This document shows positions 34,462 through 43,639 of a stretch of DNA of 64,000 bases, one piece after another. Both the position numbers and the translations under genes were made by a program. Location of the stretch: positions 310,001 to 374,000 of the forward strand of contig CAKSFT010000001.1 in the NCBI GenBank assembly GCA_934454145.1, read 5' to 3'. Each line of letters starts with the position of its first letter. Within the stretch, counting starts at the first letter, position 1. Origin of the DNA: an uncultured Clostridia bacterium. GTDB lineage: Bacteria > Bacillota > Clostridia > UBA1381. The notes under the pieces were generated by a model. That model was not told the origin of the DNA and did not search any database. It saw only the letters and a list, made by a program, of their open reading frames with translations.

Positions 34462-35295
34462 TTATTCGTCTTTTTCCGACATAATATTGTATTTTACGTC
34501 TTTATTGTTCCCCCGCTTTTTATGCAGAAATATCAAAGCTGCTGTCGAAATTATTATGACAGCAAATGCCACAACCTGCGAAATTCCGAGCTTGTTCGGA
34601 ATCAGATACAATATATACTGCGTTTGGCGCATGCCCTCCATGAAAAGGCGCCCGACACCATACCACAGCGAATAGAAAAAGAAAATCTGTCCGTCCGTTT
34701 TTTTTCTTTTGCGGAAAATAAGTATCAGGACAAACCCCAAAAGATTCCAAAGCGATTCGTAAAGGAAAAGCGGGTGCACACCTGCTTTCCCGTTTATCGA
34801 CATTCTCCACGGCAGTGATGTTTCTCTGCCGTACACCTCCGCATTTACAAAGTTCCCCCATCTGCCGATCATCTGACCTATAAAAAGCCCCGGGGCGCAG
34901 ACATCAAAAATTTTGAGTATCGGAAGTTTTTTTATGCGGCAATACACAAATGCCGTTGCGACAGCGCCTATGAGCGCGCCGTATATCGCAAGCCCTCCCT
35001 CCCATATTTTGAAAATGTTCAGCAGATTTCCGTCCAGACAGCCGGGGTCGAAAATCACATAGTATATCCTTGCGCATATCACGCTGACAATCAACCCCCA
35101 AAAGGCAATGTCAAATATATTGTCCGGGTCTATGCCCTGTTTTTTTGCGTCCCTCAAGACAAACACAACACCCAGGAAAAACCCCGTGAGAATAATCAAT
35201 GCATACCAGAATATCTCTTTGCCAAACACCGAGAATGCCACGCGGTTTATCGTAAATTCAAGATTTAACCCCGGGAACCCTATCTTGTTTATCAT
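34462..35295 (-). CDS. lgt: Prolipoprotein diacylglyceryl transferase
   Basis: Attaches diacylglycerol to the lipobox cysteine of prolipoproteins in the membrane. 277 residues with about seven helices. The family motif GRWGNFVNAEVYG is at about residues 140-152, and GLAIYGALIG at about 92-101. It starts 1 nt after the tex stop, so translation is probably coupled. PotD in this window is one predicted substrate. Confidence 0.94.
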   Translation of the reverse strand: MINKIGFPGLNLEFTINRVAFSVFGKEIFWYALIILTGFFLGVVFVLRDAKKQGIDPDNIFDIAFWGLIVSVICARIYYVIFDPGCLDGNLLNIFKIWEGGLAIYGALIGAVATAFVYCRIKKLPILKIFDVCAPGLFIGQMIGRWGNFVNAEVYGRETSLPWRMSINGKAGVHPLFLYESLWNLLGFVLILIFRKRKKTDGQIFFFYSLWYGVGRLFMEGMRQTQYILYLIPNKLGISQVVAFAVIIISTAALIFLHKKRGNNKDVKYNIMSEKDE

Positions 35296-35296
35296 C

Positions 35297-37447
35297 TTAC
35301 TTTACTCCTTTCATGCTGAGAGAAATGCGCTTCTTTGCCGGGTCCACTTCGAGGATACGCACCTTCACAACATCGCCGACAGACAGCACATCTGTCGGGT
35401 GCTTTATATACCTGTCGGCAATCTGCGAAATATGCACCAGTCCGTCCTGGTGTACACCGATATCCACAAATGCGCCAAAGTCTATGACATTTCTGACCGT
35501 GCCTGTCAAAACCATATCGGGTTTCAAGTCGTTTATGTCCATGATATCTGTCAAAAGCACAGGCTTTGGCAATTCGTCGCGCGGGTCGCGGCCCTTTTTC
35601 AGAAGGCTGTCGGCAATGTCACGTATTGTGGGCGCCCCGATGCCGAGTTTTTCTGACAGTTCTGCCATATTTTCACCCGAAAGCCTGTCTTTTATGTCAC
35701 CTATATTTGACTCCGCCACATCCGCCTCGGTGTAGCCCAAAATTTTCAAAAGTTCTTTTGCCGCCGCATAGCTTTCGGGGTGGACCGAAGTGTTGTCGAA
35801 AACATTGTCGCCGTCGGTTATCCTCAAAAATCCGGCGCACTGTTCAAATGCCTTTTTGCCCAATTTTGATACTTTCAGCAGTTCTTTGCGGTTTTTAAAC
35901 TTGCCGTTTTCTTCACGGTAAAGCGTTATATTTTTTGCAATGCCGGAATTTATGCCCGAAACATAGGAAAGAAGAGAAGGCGACGCCGTGTTCAGGTCGA
36001 CACCGACACTGTTTACGCAAGACTCCACAACACCGCCGAGCGCCTCGCCCAGCCTTTTTTGGTTCATGTCGTGCTGATATTGTCCGACGCCGATTGCCTT
36101 CGGGTCAATCTTCACAAGCTCCGCCAAAGGGTCTTGCAGGCGCCGTGCAATCGACACGGCACTCCTGAGCGATACGTCAAACTCCGGGAATTCTTCTGCC
36201 GCAAGCTTTGACGCGGAATACACCGACGCCCCCGCCTCGCTCACAACCATATAATAAACCTTTTCATCAATTTCTTTCAGTATCGAAGCAACGAGAATCT
36301 CCGTTTCCTTTGATGCCGTGCCGTTGCCGATTGAGATGAGGTTTACACCATATTGCCTAATAAGCTTTTTGATAATCGCCTTTGCTTTTTCTTTGTCATG
36401 GTTCGGTAGAGTGCAGTATATGACACCGGTGTCCAGCACCTTCCCCGTGTCGTCCACGACAGCGGCTTTGCAGCCTGTTCTGTATCCCGGGTCAAGCCCC
36501 AGCACAGTGCGCCCCTTCACAGGCGGCTGCAGCAAAAGGCTGTTCAGATTTTTGGCAAATATTTTTATTGCCGCCTCGCCTGCCTGTTCCGTCAGGAGGT
36601 TTCTTATTTCATTTTCAATTGAGGGGGCAATGAGGCGCTTGTACGAATCCTCTGCCGCCGCCTCGAGATATCCGCACGCCGGGCTTTTCCTGTTGGTGAT
36701 TATATTTTTTGTGAGATAGCGTATAATTATACTTTCGTCAATATCAATCTTGACATTAAGCACCTTCTCCTTTTCGCCGCGGTTTATGGCAAGGACGCGG
36801 TGGTTGGCAATTTTGTTTACAGGCTCCGAGAAGTCATAGTACATACTGTACACGCCGTCCTCTTCTGTCGTTGAATCTACCTTTAGTATGCCGTGTTTTA
36901 TGGTAAGCTCGCGTATAGACTTCCTGTAATCGGCGTTGTCCGATATGATTTCGGCAATTATGTCCATCGCACCGGCAACGGCGGATTCTGTGTCCGGCAC
37001 GTCCTTTTCCGCATCTATAAAATCCAATGCCGCCTGTGTTATGTCCTCATCGCCCTGTGCAAGTATAAGCTCTGCCAGCGGCTCCAGTCCCTTTTCCTTT
37101 GCAATCGTTGCCCTTGTGCGGCGCTTTGGGCGGTATGGGCGGTAGATGTCGTCAAGCTCTGTTATTGTGACCGCCGCCGCGATTGCCGCCGAAATCTCCG
37201 GGGTGAGCTTCCCCTGTTCGTCAATAAGGCGCGTCACCTCTTCACGCTTTTCGTTTATGTTTCTCAGATACATCAGTCTGTCATAAAACTCACGCAAAAC
37301 ATCATCAGAAAGCTCTCCCGTTGCCTCTTTCCTGTACCGCGCAATAAAAGGGATTGTGTTCCCTTCATCTATCAGCTTGATTGTGTTTTCCGCCTGAAAT
37401 TTTTTGAGTGAAAACTCTTCAATAAGTGTTTTTGTTATATTATCCAT
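35297..37447 (-). CDS. tex: Tex-family S1 RNA-binding transcription accessory protein
   Basis: 716 residues with the standard order: helical N-terminal domain (NTIPFIARYRKEATG about residues 29-43), YqgF-like RNase H domain (LGLDPGYRTGCKAAVV about 325), helix-hairpin-helix (VGVDLNTASPSLLSYVSGI about 490), and S1 domain at the C-terminus (TGTVRNVIDFGAFVDIGVHQDGLVHIS about 640). Tex is a nucleic-acid-binding factor linked to transcription. ATG 37447 is preferred; the frame extends upstream into a broken ribokinase start. 716 is the normal length. Confidence 0.93.
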   Translation of the reverse strand: MDNITKTLIEEFSLKKFQAENTIKLIDEGNTIPFIARYRKEATGELSDDVLREFYDRLMYLRNINEKREEVTRLIDEQGKLTPEISAAIAAAVTITELDDIYRPYRPKRRTRATIAKEKGLEPLAELILAQGDEDITQAALDFIDAEKDVPDTESAVAGAMDIIAEIISDNADYRKSIRELTIKHGILKVDSTTEEDGVYSMYYDFSEPVNKIANHRVLAINRGEKEKVLNVKIDIDESIIIRYLTKNIITNRKSPACGYLEAAAEDSYKRLIAPSIENEIRNLLTEQAGEAAIKIFAKNLNSLLLQPPVKGRTVLGLDPGYRTGCKAAVVDDTGKVLDTGVIYCTLPNHDKEKAKAIIKKLIRQYGVNLISIGNGTASKETEILVASILKEIDEKVYYMVVSEAGASVYSASKLAAEEFPEFDVSLRSAVSIARRLQDPLAELVKIDPKAIGVGQYQHDMNQKRLGEALGGVVESCVNSVGVDLNTASPSLLSYVSGINSGIAKNITLYREENGKFKNRKELLKVSKLGKKAFEQCAGFLRITDGDNVFDNTSVHPESYAAAKELLKILGYTEADVAESNIGDIKDRLSGENMAELSEKLGIGAPTIRDIADSLLKKGRDPRDELPKPVLLTDIMDINDLKPDMVLTGTVRNVIDFGAFVDIGVHQDGLVHISQIADRYIKHPTDVLSVGDVVKVRILEVDPAKKRISLSMKGVK

Positions 37448-37632
37448 GTGTCTTGTCCTTTCGGTAAATCTGATATCGGGCATCGCCAAACGGAAAAGCT
37501 TGGAAAACACCCAATTTTTCCGCCCGGATATTTGCTGACGCTGTGTGCCTCCGTTGTTTCCCCCGGTCTCACTATATGGTCAAGCGAGTATACATAATCA
37601 ATGTTGCACGAGCCAAAATTTAATACTTTCAT
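37435..37632 (-). pseudogene. Truncated PfkB/ribokinase-family N-terminus
   Basis: ATG 37632 with AAAGGA 9 nt upstream begins MKVLNFGSCNIDYVYSLD, then VRPGETTEAHS and PGGK, an excellent match to the first 42 residues of PfkB sugar kinases (NxD motif and GGK before the GxN segment). After GGK the frame changes to unrelated residues and stops at 37435, inside the start of tex. The rest of a kinase of about 300 residues, including the catalytic GAGD, is gone. A deletion that brought tex next to the kinase start would explain it. Confidence 0.8.
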
Positions 37633-37691
37633 ATTCCACAATCCTTTCCGCTGAATGTCAATAATTTTACATTCTCTCTGATTGTCCGTCT

Positions 37692-38480
37692 TTACATACT
37701 TGCAGATTTGTCAATGCAGTCTTTCATCGCTTCGATAACCGCACTCCTGAAGCCCTTTTCCTCCAGAGTCCTCACCGCCGCAATCGTCGTGCCGGCGGGC
37801 GAACAAACCATGTCCTTGAGTTCCCCGGGGTGCTTCCCCGTTTCGAGCGCCATTTTTGCGGAACCAAGCACCGCCTGTGCCGCAAAGGTATACGCCTTTG
37901 CCCTTGGCATTCCGCCCATCACCGCGGCGTCTGCCATTGCCTCAATCAACATAAAAACATATGCCGGCGAAGAACCGCTCACGGCTGTCACAGCGTCCAT
38001 CATGTATTCTTCCACGCTTTCCGCACGCCCCAGTGAGTTGAAAATGTCCATGACATTCTGCATATCAGCCTCGTCCGCCGCTGCATTTTTGCAGAGTGCA
38101 GACATGCTTTCTCCCACCAGTGCCGGTGTGTTTGGCATCACCCGTACAAGCCTCACGGTTCTGCCAAAAGCTTTTTCCAGTTTTTCTATACTCTGCCCCG
38201 CCGCAATCGACACCACAACGGTTTTTGCGCCGACAGAATCTTTCATTTCTTCAATAACAGAATATATAACGTTGGGCTTGACCGCAAGGAAAAGAATGTC
38301 TGCATATTCTGCCGCTTCTTTGCCGTCCTCTGCCGCCGTGACCCCATATTGTGCGCAAAGCTTTGACACCGCGTCGGGATTTTTGTCAAAAATCTTCACC
38401 TCATTGCTTATATTGTTTTTCACAATTCCGCCCACAATCGCTCCGCCCATGTTGCCTGCTCCGATAAACCCTATCTTCAT
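37692..38480 (-). CDS. proC: Pyrroline-5-carboxylate reductase
   Basis: Last step of proline synthesis, NAD(P)H-dependent. 262 residues. The Rossmann motif GFIGAGNMGGAIVGG is at residues 4-18, followed by FLAVKPN and VRVMPNTPALVGES; the C-terminal helix region has the family signature GSSPAYVFMLIEAMADA. It lies downstream of the yihY gene with 22 nt between. Confidence 0.95.
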   Translation of the reverse strand: MKIGFIGAGNMGGAIVGGIVKNNISNEVKIFDKNPDAVSKLCAQYGVTAAEDGKEAAEYADILFLAVKPNVIYSVIEEMKDSVGAKTVVVSIAAGQSIEKLEKAFGRTVRLVRVMPNTPALVGESMSALCKNAAADEADMQNVMDIFNSLGRAESVEEYMMDAVTAVSGSSPAYVFMLIEAMADAAVMGGMPRAKAYTFAAQAVLGSAKMALETGKHPGELKDMVCSPAGTTIAAVRTLEEKGFRSAVIEAMKDCIDKSASM

Positions 38481-38502
38481 TTTTCGTTGCTCCCTTCAAT
38501 TT

Positions 38503-39318
38503 TTATTCTCTGCGGCTCATATATACATTGATTTCCGCGCCCAAAAGAAGTATCACCATACAACTGTACAGCCAAAACATCATCAGCACCAGCATGGTAA
38601 GACTCCCGTATACATATGAAAAGTTTGCAAAATTCTCTACATATACAGAAAAAACAAACGAAAACAAAAACCACCCCATTGTCGCAAACAATGCGCCGAA
38701 AATCTGGTCACGCACCTTTGCGCCGTCCCCGGCAAAAACCCGGTATACAAGTGCAAAAAACACACTCAATCCAATAAAATACATAAACTCCTGTGCACCG
38801 CCAAGCATCTTTTCCGCACGCGTCAGCCATGCAAAGCTTTCGCTCAGCAGCCCATATATAGTGCCGCCGAAAACCATCAAAAGCAAGGTTGCCAAGAGTG
38901 CAATCAAAAACAAAATTGTATAAACAACCGAAAAGACAACGTCCATGGCAAAATTTCTCTTTTTGGTTGTTTTATAGACCTTCTTTACGCCGCGCTCCAC
39001 TGCCGCAATGCCGCGCGACGCAGACCACACTGCCGTTATTCCCGTTATTGATATGATTGCCGTTGATTTTGAAAATAACTCCCCTATCACCGTTTCCACC
39101 GGCTCGCGCAGCACCCCCGGCAGAAGCGAGCGCACCATTGCCACGGCTTCTGCCTGTGATATCGGCACAATAAATTTCAGCAACGCAAGAAACAGCATCA
39201 TAAACGGGATTGATGCTGTTATGATATAAAACGACGCCTGTGCCGCATATGTGAATATCTCATCGACAGTGATTCTGTTAAAAACAGCCATCACCGTCTT
39301 GCAGGTCTTTCTCAGCAT
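38503..39318 (-). CDS. YihY/BrkB-family inner membrane protein
   Basis: 271 residues with about six hydrophobic helices and the conserved NRITVDEIFTYAAQASFYII start, SASRGIAAVERGVKKVY, and a C-terminal FANFSYVYGSLTMLVLMMFWLYSCM. This family was once called ribonuclease BN in error; its function is not known. AAGGAG precedes ATG 39318. It lies upstream of proC on the same strand. Confidence 0.88.
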   Translation of the reverse strand: MLRKTCKTVMAVFNRITVDEIFTYAAQASFYIITASIPFMMLFLALLKFIVPISQAEAVAMVRSLLPGVLREPVETVIGELFSKSTAIISITGITAVWSASRGIAAVERGVKKVYKTTKKRNFAMDVVFSVVYTILFLIALLATLLLMVFGGTIYGLLSESFAWLTRAEKMLGGAQEFMYFIGLSVFFALVYRVFAGDGAKVRDQIFGALFATMGWFLFSFVFSVYVENFANFSYVYGSLTMLVLMMFWLYSCMVILLLGAEINVYMSRRE

Positions 39319-39351
39319 AAACACTTCTCCTTTTGCAAGAAAAATGGCATA

Positions 39352-39645
39352 TCACCCAAAAAATCTCGCCGCAATCATCACAGCGCTTATCACCATCAGC
39401 ACCACATGACACACCGCCAGTACCGTGATTTTGGAATACTCTTCATTTTCCTGCCACTGTCTGACACTTTTCAGAATGACAAACGCCGCACCGCACACAA
39501 TCGCCGGGAAAAAGAATATCCCCAGGAGAACACCTTTGCTGCCGGTGTTGTCAAGGACAAAATTCATTATCACCCCAAAATATGCAAGCCCGGAAAGAAG
39601 TGAAAAAATCAGTCCGCCAAGACGGTTTTCAAATATTTTTTTCAT
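39352..39645 (-). CDS. Small three-helix membrane protein of unknown function
   Basis: 97 residues. After KKIFENRLGG come three hydrophobic stretches (about residues 13-32, 40-60, 72-92). I recognise no family. ATG 39645 has GAGGAG upstream; the open frame goes on to 39741 and overlaps the ROK gene's stop. It sits between the glucokinase gene and yihY on the same strand. Confidence 0.65.
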   Translation of the reverse strand: MKKIFENRLGGLIFSLLSGLAYFGVIMNFVLDNTGSKGVLLGIFFFPAIVCGAAFVILKSVRQWQENEEYSKITVLAVCHVVLMVISAVMIAARFFG

Positions 39646-39737
39646 TCTGGTTCTCTCCTCTGCCGAAAACGGCATAAATTCAACACAAAAACAAGCACGC
39701 GGAACCGCCGCCGATGCCGGCAATCCGCGCTTTTTTA

Positions 39738-40682
39738 TCAATCCTTTTTTGCCGCCATCGCCGCTCCGATTATCCCGGCGTCGTTAAACAAAGTTGCCGC
39801 CCGGATTTCCGTCCTTGCCAGCAGCTTATTGTATCCGTACTTATTGCAGTATTCCCTGATGGGCGCAATCAAATACTCGCCCTGGCGGCTTATCCCTCCG
39901 CCGATGACAATTTTTTGCGGCTGGAATATGTTTATGATGCTCACCAAGCCCGATGCGACATATTCTGTATATTGTCTGACAACCGCCTTTGCCGCCTCAT
40001 CTCCTGCTTTTGCCGCCTCAAAAGAGGTCTTTCCGTTCACCTCGCCTGCCTCTTCGGCAAGCTTTTTCATCAGGCTGTCCGGGTTTTTCTCAATTGCTTC
40101 CTTGGTCTGTGCAATCAGCGCCGTCACAGAAGCATATGCCTCCCAACAGCCCGGGTTTCCGCAGGTACACATTTTTCCGTTATGCACCAGTGTTATGTGT
40201 CCCAGTTCTCCGCCTATTCCGTTGAAGCCTTTGTAGAGCTTTTTATTTATGATTATTCCGCCGCCAACGCCTGTGCCGAGAGTAATAAAAACAAAGTCGT
40301 CCACTCCGCCGCCGTTTTCCACGTATTCCCCGAAAGCCGCCGCATTTGCATCGTTCTCAATGTTGACCGGCAGGTCAATGTGCTTTCTGAGCTCTTGTGC
40401 AATGGGCGCTTTGTTGAATTTCAGATTGTTGGCATAGATTACAACACCGTTTTCGCTGTCAATAGAGCCGGGGCTGCCTATTCCTATCGCCTTGATTTCC
40501 TTCATGTCAATCCCGGCGTTTTTTGCGGCTCTTTTGCAGACCATCGCCATGTCAGCCACAATTTCGGGATATTCGCGTTCTGCCAAAGTCGGGGTCGAAT
40601 CCGACGCAACAATTTTCCCTTCTTCATTTACAATCCCCACGGCAATATTTGTGCCGCCCAAGTCAATACCAAAATAATACAT
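39738..40682 (-). CDS. glk: ROK-family glucokinase
   Basis: 314 residues. ATP-binding DLGGTN is at residues 6-11, ENDANAAAFGE is followed by GTGVGGG, GGELGH leads to the zinc-binding CTCGNPGCWE (about 160-170), the ROK signature. No N-terminal helix-turn-helix is present, so it is a kinase rather than a ROK repressor. It probably phosphorylates glucose from the lacZ or amylase products in this region, but ROK kinases can act on other hexoses. ATG 40682 has AAGGAG upstream. Confidence 0.92.
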   Translation of the reverse strand: MYYFGIDLGGTNIAVGIVNEEGKIVASDSTPTLAEREYPEIVADMAMVCKRAAKNAGIDMKEIKAIGIGSPGSIDSENGVVIYANNLKFNKAPIAQELRKHIDLPVNIENDANAAAFGEYVENGGGVDDFVFITLGTGVGGGIIINKKLYKGFNGIGGELGHITLVHNGKMCTCGNPGCWEAYASVTALIAQTKEAIEKNPDSLMKKLAEEAGEVNGKTSFEAAKAGDEAAKAVVRQYTEYVASGLVSIINIFQPQKIVIGGGISRQGEYLIAPIREYCNKYGYNKLLARTEIRAATLFNDAGIIGAAMAAKKD

Positions 40683-40715
40683 AATGTTTCTCCTTTGCTC
40701 AAAAAAACTTTTAAG

Positions 40716-40743
40716 TAATTGTAAAACTGATGTTTTACAATTA
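40716..40743. repeat. 28-bp palindrome, variant of the dispersed family
   Basis: TAATTGTAAAAC-TGAT-GTTTTACAATTA is perfect. It shares the TAATTGTAAAA arms with the 34-bp family but has a different centre. The window's last 29 bases look like the same variant. Confidence 0.8.
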
Positions 40744-40833
40744 AAATGCTGAGGTAGAAATGACGCACATATCGTCATTTTTGATTACAAATTAGGGACT
40801 GGCACCCCCGATATCCCCCCGCAAAGATGCGGA

Positions 40834-40867
40834 GGGTAATTGCAAAATTTGCATTTTACAATTACCT
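40834..40867. repeat. 34-bp dispersed palindrome, copy 4
   Basis: It reads from GGGTAATTGCAAAATTTG to CATTTTACAATTACCT, inverted relative to copy 3. Together with 40716-40743 it occupies the gap between potD and the glucokinase gene. Between them lies AGGGACTGGCACC with no assigned role. Confidence 0.8.
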
Positions 40868-40885
40868 GTCAAAAAAACTTTTCCA

Positions 40886-42004
40886 TCAATTGTGTGATTT
40901 TATTTCTGTCCACAAATCCTGCATTTTCTTGTTTGCACTGTCGGAAAGATTCTTGAAAACCTCTGTTTTTCCGTCAAGATATGCAGCATCGGGATAGGAA
41001 AATCCGTCATTCTTTATTTCATCATCAAGCATTTCATATGTCGCCTTGTTGGGTGTGGAATATCCGATGAAGTTTATGTTATAATACCCTACCTCCGGCT
41101 CACACAAAAAGTTTATGTACATCTCTGCCGCCTCTTTGTTTTGTGCGCCCTTTGGGATACAGCATGCGTCAAAAAAGCTGTTTGTCCCGCTTTCGGGCAC
41201 CTTGAAGCCCAAAAAGTCATATTCGTCCATAAGCGTCTTTGCGTCTCCTGCATAATAAGGTGCTGCAAAAGCTTCGCCTGCGCCCATTTTATCAAAAACC
41301 TCGTCCATCACATATGCCTGTATAACCGGCTTTTGTTCTGCAAGCTTTTTTGCCGCAGCCTCCAGTTCTGCATCGTTCTCGGTGTTCATGGAATAGCCCA
41401 GCATATTTTCCGCAATGGCAAAAGCGTCCCTGGGGTTATCAAACATCAGAATTTTGTCGGCATATTTTTCATTCCACAAAATATCCCAGCCAAAATCCTC
41501 TTCTTCCACTTCGTCCTTGTTATATATTATTCCGACAGTGCCCCATGTATACGGCACGGAATACTCATTTTTCGGATCGTATTCCTTATTTTTATATTCG
41601 TCTCCGATATACTTTATATTCGGGATATTCTCAAAATTGATTTTTTCCAGCATATCCTCTTTTATCATTCTCGAAATCATATAGTCCGAAGGAATGATAA
41701 TGTCATACGATGCACCGCCGCCGCGGATTTTTGCATACAATTCTTCATTGGTATTATAAGTGGTATAATTCACCTTTATGCCGGTTATCCTTTCAAATTC
41801 CGCATTTATGTCGGGGATTTCCGAGTCGGTGCCGTCGGAAATATATTCACCCCAGTTGTATACATTTAAGGACACACCCTGTCCTTCAAATTTTTTATAA
41901 TAATCTTCATCTTCCACCGCTATCGACACGCCTTTTGTTCCGCACGCCGAAAACGCACCGCCAGACAACACCAAGACAAGAATCAATGCCAGTTTTCTTT
42001 TCAT
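40886..42004 (-). CDS. potD: Spermidine/putrescine-binding lipoprotein
   Basis: Solute-binding protein of the polyamine ABC importer, 372 residues. The signal peptide ends in a lipobox-like AFSACG (Cys about residue 21), so it is lipid-anchored. The mature part begins with VYNWGEYI, typical of PotD/PotF, and has YDIIIPSDYMI and PYTWGTVGI. Specificity between putrescine and spermidine is not clear. Its ATG overlaps the potC stop by 4 nt; it is last of potABCD. Confidence 0.93.
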   Translation of the reverse strand: MKRKLALILVLVLSGGAFSACGTKGVSIAVEDEDYYKKFEGQGVSLNVYNWGEYISDGTDSEIPDINAEFERITGIKVNYTTYNTNEELYAKIRGGGASYDIIIPSDYMISRMIKEDMLEKINFENIPNIKYIGDEYKNKEYDPKNEYSVPYTWGTVGIIYNKDEVEEEDFGWDILWNEKYADKILMFDNPRDAFAIAENMLGYSMNTENDAELEAAAKKLAEQKPVIQAYVMDEVFDKMGAGEAFAAPYYAGDAKTLMDEYDFLGFKVPESGTNSFFDACCIPKGAQNKEAAEMYINFLCEPEVGYYNINFIGYSTPNKATYEMLDDEIKNDGFSYPDAAYLDGKTEVFKNLSDSANKKMQDLWTEIKSHN

Positions 42005-42795
42005 TTTTCCACATTCCTTTCTATATTTCTTCTTTCCAAAATGTTTTTTGTTATCAGAATTGCCATGACAACCACAAAAATAATTGTGGAAAGTGCGTTT
42101 ATCTGCGGGCTGACCCTCTTGCGCGTCATGGAATATATCGTAATCGGCAGAGTCTGGAAAGTCGAGCCGCTTGTAAAATAACTCACCACAAAGTCATCAA
42201 GCGAAAACGCAAACGCCATCAGAAAGCCGGACAAAACCCCCGGCATAATCTCCGGAAGCACCACCTTGAAAAATGCCTGTGCCGGATTGCAGCCCAAATC
42301 CTGCGCCGCCTCGTATATGCTTGGATTCATCTGTTTAAACTTCGGCAAAACATTCAATATGACATAAGGCACATCAAAAGTTATGTGCGCAATTATCAGC
42401 GTCACAAACCCAAACTCAAAGTTCATTCTTGCCGCAAAAAACACAAACAGAAGCATAAGCGACACACCCGTCACAATCTCCGGGTTTATGACGGGGATAT
42501 TTGTTATGTTCATCACAACCGCCTTCGGCACCTTTTTCATGCTGTTTATGCCGATTGCCGCAGATGTGCCCAGAATTGTCGCCGCAAAAGACGCAATGAC
42601 GGCAATAATCAGAGTGTTGCGCAAAGACGACAAAATTATCTCGTTGTTGAAAAGCTTCGCATACCAGTCAAGCGTAAATCCCGTGAAAACCGACTTGCTT
42701 TTGGACTGATTGAAGGAAAACACAATCAGCACAAAAATCGGCGCGTACAAAAACAGCATCACAAGTGCCATATAAAATTTTGATAGTTTTTTCAT
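42001..42795 (-). CDS. potC: Polyamine ABC transporter permease PotC
   Basis: 264 residues, six helices. The EAA loop is seen in EAAQDLGCNPAQAFFKVVLPEIMPG (about residues 165-188), where the ATPase docks. N-terminal segment FVLIVFSFNQSKS is typical of PotC. It overlaps potD and lies 12 nt after potB. Confidence 0.93.
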   Translation of the reverse strand: MKKLSKFYMALVMLFLYAPIFVLIVFSFNQSKSKSVFTGFTLDWYAKLFNNEIILSSLRNTLIIAVIASFAATILGTSAAIGINSMKKVPKAVVMNITNIPVINPEIVTGVSLMLLFVFFAARMNFEFGFVTLIIAHITFDVPYVILNVLPKFKQMNPSIYEAAQDLGCNPAQAFFKVVLPEIMPGVLSGFLMAFAFSLDDFVVSYFTSGSTFQTLPITIYSMTRKRVSPQINALSTIIFVVVMAILITKNILERRNIERNVEK

Positions 42796-42807
42796 GCTCC
42801 GCCCTCC

Positions 42808-43611
42808 TTATATCAGCACAGGGTCGTCGCTGTCGCCGAATTTGTTCATGATTGCCATGATGATGAGCACTATCACCATCAGGACAAGCGAAATCGCGGC
42901 GCCGAGATTCGGGTTATACGAAGTCCCCAAAAACTGCATCTCTATCAGGTCGCCTATAAGCATGTCACTGCCGCCGCCAAGCATTCTCGAGATAATAAAT
43001 GTACTTATCGCCGGCACAAACACCATTGTCACGCCCGAAATTATCCCCGGCATACTGAGGGGAAGTATGACCTTTTGCAGAGTCTTTATTCCGTTGCAGC
43101 CCAAATCCTGTGCCGCCTCCCTGACGCTTTTGTCAATCTTGACCATGACGGAATAAAGCGGAAGTATCATATACGGGATATAGTTGTAAACCATGCCCAA
43201 AACAACCGCCCCCTGGGTATTGAGCATCTTAAACGGCCCTATCCCTATATAGCCCAGCAATGTGTTTATTATACCGTTATTACCCAAAATCGTCATCCAC
43301 GAATATGTCCTCAAAAGGAAATTCATCCACATCGGAAGCATAACAATCATAAGCATTGTGCTTTGCACCTTTTTGTCCATCTGCGCAAGTATCATCGCAA
43401 CCGGGTATGATATCAAAAGGCATATGACAGTCGCTATCGCCGCAAGCGTCACCGAACGCACAAAAATCCCCGAGTATTTCCCCACCTCGAGAACATACTG
43501 CATTGTAAACCCGTTCTCCCCCGAAAAGGCAAAATATGCCACCATCAGGAGCGGAACAGCAATAAACACCGTCATCCACACAAGATACGGCGCAGAAATC
43601 ATTTTTTTCAT
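42808..43611 (-). CDS. potB: Polyamine ABC transporter permease PotB
   Basis: 267 residues, six helices. The EAA loop is REAAQDLGCNGIKTLQKVILPLSMPG (about 175-200). The start could be GTG 43614 or ATG 43611; AAGGA lies 7 or 10 nt upstream. I use the ATG. It follows potA by 28 nt. Confidence 0.93.
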   Translation of the reverse strand: MKKMISAPYLVWMTVFIAVPLLMVAYFAFSGENGFTMQYVLEVGKYSGIFVRSVTLAAIATVICLLISYPVAMILAQMDKKVQSTMLMIVMLPMWMNFLLRTYSWMTILGNNGIINTLLGYIGIGPFKMLNTQGAVVLGMVYNYIPYMILPLYSVMVKIDKSVREAAQDLGCNGIKTLQKVILPLSMPGIISGVTMVFVPAISTFIISRMLGGGSDMLIGDLIEMQFLGTSYNPNLGAAISLVLMVIVLIIMAIMNKFGDSDDPVLI

Positions 43612-43639
43612 CACACCACCACGTCCTTTCCTGTGCGGA

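Noticed and set aside
40780..40835. Possible mobile-element end with AGGGACTGGCACC
   Set aside because: There is no second end, target duplication or transposase; it is short and may be chance.
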